A stretch of DNA of 64,000 nucleotides, from assembly GCA_947626845.1 (NCBI GenBank), contig CANQTW010000001.1:120789-184788 (forward strand), given 5' to 3'. The notes below the pieces were generated by a model that made no database searches, was not told the DNA's origin, and worked only from the letters and a program-made list of their open reading frames with translations. Shown in pieces: positions 62,145 to 64,000 of this stretch (position 1 is the stretch's first letter; each line of letters opens with the position of its first letter). The stretch is from an uncultured Oscillospiraceae bacterium. GTDB lineage: Bacteria; Bacillota; Clostridia; Oscillospirales; Oscillospiraceae. A program made the translations under genes and the position numbers.

Positions 62145-62899
62145 TCACAAAAAGAATCATCCCCTGCCTTGACGTGCGGGACGGCCGGGTGGTCAAGGGC
62201 GTGAATTTTCAGGGACTGCGGGACGTAAGCTCTCCCGTGGAGCTGGCCGGAGCCTACTCCGACGCCGGTGCGGACGAGCTGGTTTTTTACGATATCACCG
62301 CCTCCGCCGAGGGGCGGCGCCTGTTCACAGATATCCTCACCCAGGCCGCCAGTCGGGTCTTTATCCCCCTGACCGTGGGCGGCGGCATCAACACCCTGGA
62401 CGACTTTGACCGGGTGCTGAAATGCGGTGCCGACAAGGTCAGCGTCAACTCCGGAGCCATCCGCGATCCCAGCCTCATCGGCAGGGCGGCGCGCCGGTAC
62501 GGGGACCAGTGCGTGGTCATCTCCGCCGACGTGAAGCGGGTGAACGGCGTTTTCACTGTCTTTGCCAGGGGCGGGCGGGACAACACGGGCCTGGAGGCCG
62601 TGGAGTGGATTCGCCGGTGCGTAGGCGAGGGCGCGGGCGAGGTGGTCCTCAATTCCATGGACACCGACGGCGTCCGCGGAGGGTTCGATCTGGAGATGCT
62701 TCGCGCCGTCTCCGAGGCCGTGTCCGTGCCGGTCATCGCCTCCGGCGGCGCGGGTAAAATCGAGGATTTCGTCACCCTCTTCAAAACGCTCCCCCGTGTG
62801 GACGCGGGGCTGGCGGCCTCCGTCCTCCATTTTGGGGAGGTCACCGTGACGGACATCAAAAAAGCCCTCCGGGACGAGGGCATCAACGTAAGGCTATAG
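62141..62899 (+). CDS. hisF: imidazole glycerol phosphate synthase, cyclase subunit
   Basis: Makes IGP and AICAR using ammonia from HisH. 252 residues, TIM barrel related to HisA. RIIPCLDVRDGRVVKGVNF carries catalytic Asp, LTVGGGINTLDDF the phosphate site, LNSMDTDGVRGGFDLEM the second Asp, and ASGGAGKIEDF the last phosphate loop. Followed by a hairpin that separates it from hisIE. Confidence 0.97.
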   Translation: MITKRIIPCLDVRDGRVVKGVNFQGLRDVSSPVELAGAYSDAGADELVFYDITASAEGRRLFTDILTQAASRVFIPLTVGGGINTLDDFDRVLKCGADKVSVNSGAIRDPSLIGRAARRYGDQCVVISADVKRVNGVFTVFARGGRDNTGLEAVEWIRRCVGEGAGEVVLNSMDTDGVRGGFDLEMLRAVSEAVSVPVIASGGAGKIEDFVTLFKTLPRVDAGLAASVLHFGEVTVTDIKKALRDEGINVRL

Positions 62900-62922
62900 A
62901 AAAAGCCCTGACGGGCTTTTTC
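62900..62922 (+). terminator. hairpin between hisF and hisIE (possible internal terminator)
   Basis: AAAAAGCCC, TGAC, GGGCTTTTT right after the hisF stop. The A and T runs make it suitable in both directions. It may lower hisIE expression. Confidence 0.65.
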
Positions 62923-62948
62923 CGACGCATATGTTGCCGGGAAAAATA

Positions 62949-62977
62949 TTGAATTTGAGTTTTTTTACAAACTGATA
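62949..62977 (+). repeat. 29-bp direct repeat, copy upstream of hisIE
   Basis: TTGAATTTGAGTTTTTTTAC AAACTGATA; a close copy (TTCAACTTTGAGTTTTTTGA CAAGCTGATA) lies at 63657-63686, just after hisIE, in the same orientation. Confidence 0.7.
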
Positions 62978-62990
62978 AGGTTGTGATTAT

Positions 62991-63641
62991 ATGATCGGCA
63001 TAGACGAGCTGAAATTTGACGAAAAGGGCCTGATCCCGGCCATTGTGGTGGACGCGGAGGACAAAAAGGTGCTGACGCTGGCGTATATGAACCGCGAGAG
63101 CCTGAAAATTTCCCTGGAGCGGGGCCTCACCTGCTTCTGGTCCCGCTCCCGTCAGGAGCTGTGGCTCAAGGGCGAGACCAGCGGGAATTATCAGCACATC
63201 CGCTCCATCACCGCCGACTGTGACCGGGACGCCCTGGTGGTGGAGGTGGTGAAGGACGGCCCCGCCTGTCATCTGGGCACCGATTCCTGCTTCACAGGAA
63301 GGGTCTACGAGGCCTCCGACGCCCCGGAGGCGTTCTCCTATGAGGGCCTCTACGCCCTTTTGGAGGGGCGGAAGGCCAACCCCAAAGAGGGCAGCTACAC
63401 CAATTACCTCTTCTCCAAGGGTCTGGATAAGATTCTGAAAAAGGTGGGCGAGGAGTCCACCGAGGTCATCATCGCCGGCAAGGCCCAGGACAAGCGGGAG
63501 ACCGTCTACGAGCTGGCGGACCTGGCCTACCACTGCATGGTGCTGATGGTGGAGATGGGCATCTCCCTGGACGAGCTTAAACGGGAGCTGGCCTCCCGCC
63601 ACGTCATCGATAAGAAGGTCAAGCAGGAAAAGATGGTATGA
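62991..63641 (+). CDS. hisI: bifunctional phosphoribosyl-AMP cyclohydrolase / phosphoribosyl-ATP pyrophosphohydrolase
   Basis: HisIE fusion catalysing steps 2 and 3 of histidine synthesis. 216 residues. The HisI part (1-105) shows [29 protein letters not shown] and a zinc site around [12 protein letters not shown] and [12 protein letters not shown]. The HisE part (about 118-216) shows [18 protein letters not shown] and [13 protein letters not shown]. It is separated from hisF by 91 bp with a hairpin and is flanked by short direct repeats. Confidence 0.96.
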   Translation: MIGIDELKFDEKGLIPAIVVDAEDKKVLTLAYMNRESLKISLERGLTCFWSRSRQELWLKGETSGNYQHIRSITADCDRDALVVEVVKDGPACHLGTDSCFTGRVYEASDAPEAFSYEGLYALLEGRKANPKEGSYTNYLFSKGLDKILKKVGEESTEVIIAGKAQDKRETVYELADLAYHCMVLMVEMGISLDELKRELASRHVIDKKVKQEKMV

Positions 63642-63656
63642 TACTGTCAGAAAAAG

Positions 63657-63686
63657 TTCAACTTTGAGTTTTTTGACAAGCTGATA
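63657..63686 (+). repeat. direct repeat, copy downstream of hisIE
   Basis: Partner of 62949-62977; about 25 of 30 positions match by eye. Confidence 0.65.
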
Positions 63687-63700
63687 TACCATACACGCAG

Positions 63701-63749
63701 AAAAAATCCCCTCTCCGGCGGCTTATTACCGTCAGGGAGGGGATTTTTT
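63701..63749. terminator. bidirectional terminator between hisIE and the YihY gene
   Basis: AAAAAATCCCCT / AGGGGATTTTTT arms around a 25-nt apex. T-runs on both strands suit the two convergent genes. Confidence 0.85.
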
Positions 63750-63757
63750 GCGCAGTA

Positions 63758-64000
63758 TCACTCCGTTTCGCCCCGCAGGGGTTCTCCGGGGGCGGGCGCC
63801 GGCGGCTGGGCGATCTGGGGGGCCTCCGGCTCTCCCCGCTTTCCCGCCGCAAGCTCCGGGTGGGCGGTCTGGAGCCGGTCAGGCTCCTCACGGACAAAGC
63901 GGTTGATATACGCGCCCACCAGGAGGATGAAGAAGCAGTAGTAGACCCACAGCAGGGCCACGATGACGGTGCCCAGGATGCCGTAGACGCCGTAGCGGTT
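63758..64000 (-). CDS. YihY/BrkB-family membrane protein, C-terminal part (start outside window)
   Basis: The frame is open to the window edge; 80 codons are visible. NRYGVYGILGTVIVALLWVY and YCFFILLVGAYINRFVREE form the last two membrane segments typical of the YihY (UPF0761) family, followed by a Pro/Glu/Ala-rich cytoplasmic tail ending LRGETE. Function of the family is not settled; the old RNase BN assignment was withdrawn. The gene starts beyond 64000. Confidence 0.8.
   Translation of the reverse strand, partial: NRYGVYGILGTVIVALLWVYYCFFILLVGAYINRFVREEPDRLQTAHPELAAGKRGEPEAPQIAQPPAPAPGEPLRGETE

Overview
The window looks like a chromosomal segment of a GC-rich, spore-forming member of the class Clostridia, most likely in or near the family Oscillospiraceae. 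The reasons are: SLH-domain surface proteins, a YpeB-type germination protein, an FtsK/SpoIIIE translocase, a leucine T-box leader, HisZ-dependent histidine synthesis, strong AGGAGG ribosome sites and TTGACA-N17-TATAAT promoters. Most of the window is ordinary, tightly packed chromosome. I see no phage, no insertion sequence with a transposase and no CRISPR array.

Layout. 1-7.2 kb (+): the end of a citrate synthase gene, a large SLH surface-layer-type protein, glycerol kinase. 7.2-21.0 kb (-): one long branched-chain amino acid operon read from a promoter and T-box leader with a CUC (Leu) specifier: leuA, ilvB, ilvN, ilvC, a DUF4406-like gene, ilvD, leuC, leuD, leuB, a DUF815 ATPase, ilvA, ridA. 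Only the branched-chain aminotransferase is missing from the set. 21.1-24.4 kb (+): thrH, mntP, htpG. 24.7-33.6 kb (-): small membrane protein, ftsK/spoIIIE, uppP, plsY, then a class B PBP next to an FHA-SEDS fusion, which looks like a peptidoglycan polymerase/transpeptidase pair. 33.8-36.8 kb (+): gltX and ypeB. 37.0-40.5 kb (-): a membrane-anchored MerR-RDD regulator, an XRE regulator, a DUF1294 protein, a HAD hydrolase. 40.6-49.5 kb (+): OmpR-type regulator, histidine kinase, a secreted protein of unknown function, a C39-like protease and a 1597-residue transglutaminase/SLH surface protein. 49.7-51.8 kb (+): a murT-gatD pair whose GatD lacks the catalytic Cys and His. 52.0-55.7 kb: M20 amidohydrolase (-), SpoU/TrmH-type RNA methyltransferase (+), then an AT-richer exonuclease-BRCT gene and a broken gene beside two tRNA-Ser genes. 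56.1-63.6 kb (+): hisZ-G-D-C-B-H-A-F and hisIE, mostly with ATGA overlaps. The window ends in a YihY/BrkB membrane protein gene (-).

The non-coding sequence is unusually rich in dispersed, structured intergenic repeats. One family (four copies, about 155-185 bp, near 13.1, 15.4, 16.7 and 24.6 kb) has four hairpins whose stems differ in sequence but keep pairing, joined by near-identical linkers; three copies lie inside the branched-chain operon. A second family is an inverted pair at 29.9/30.5 kb, a third has copies at 5.5/36.9 kb, and short GC-rich hairpins are scattered. The observations I rate highest are the covarying four-hairpin repeat, the GatD without its catalytic dyad, the membrane-bound MerR with its own 19-bp-spacer promoter, the four-site GTTATGTAAAC array at the transglutaminase/SLH promoter, and the perfect palindrome that duplicates the 3' end of a tRNA-Ser.
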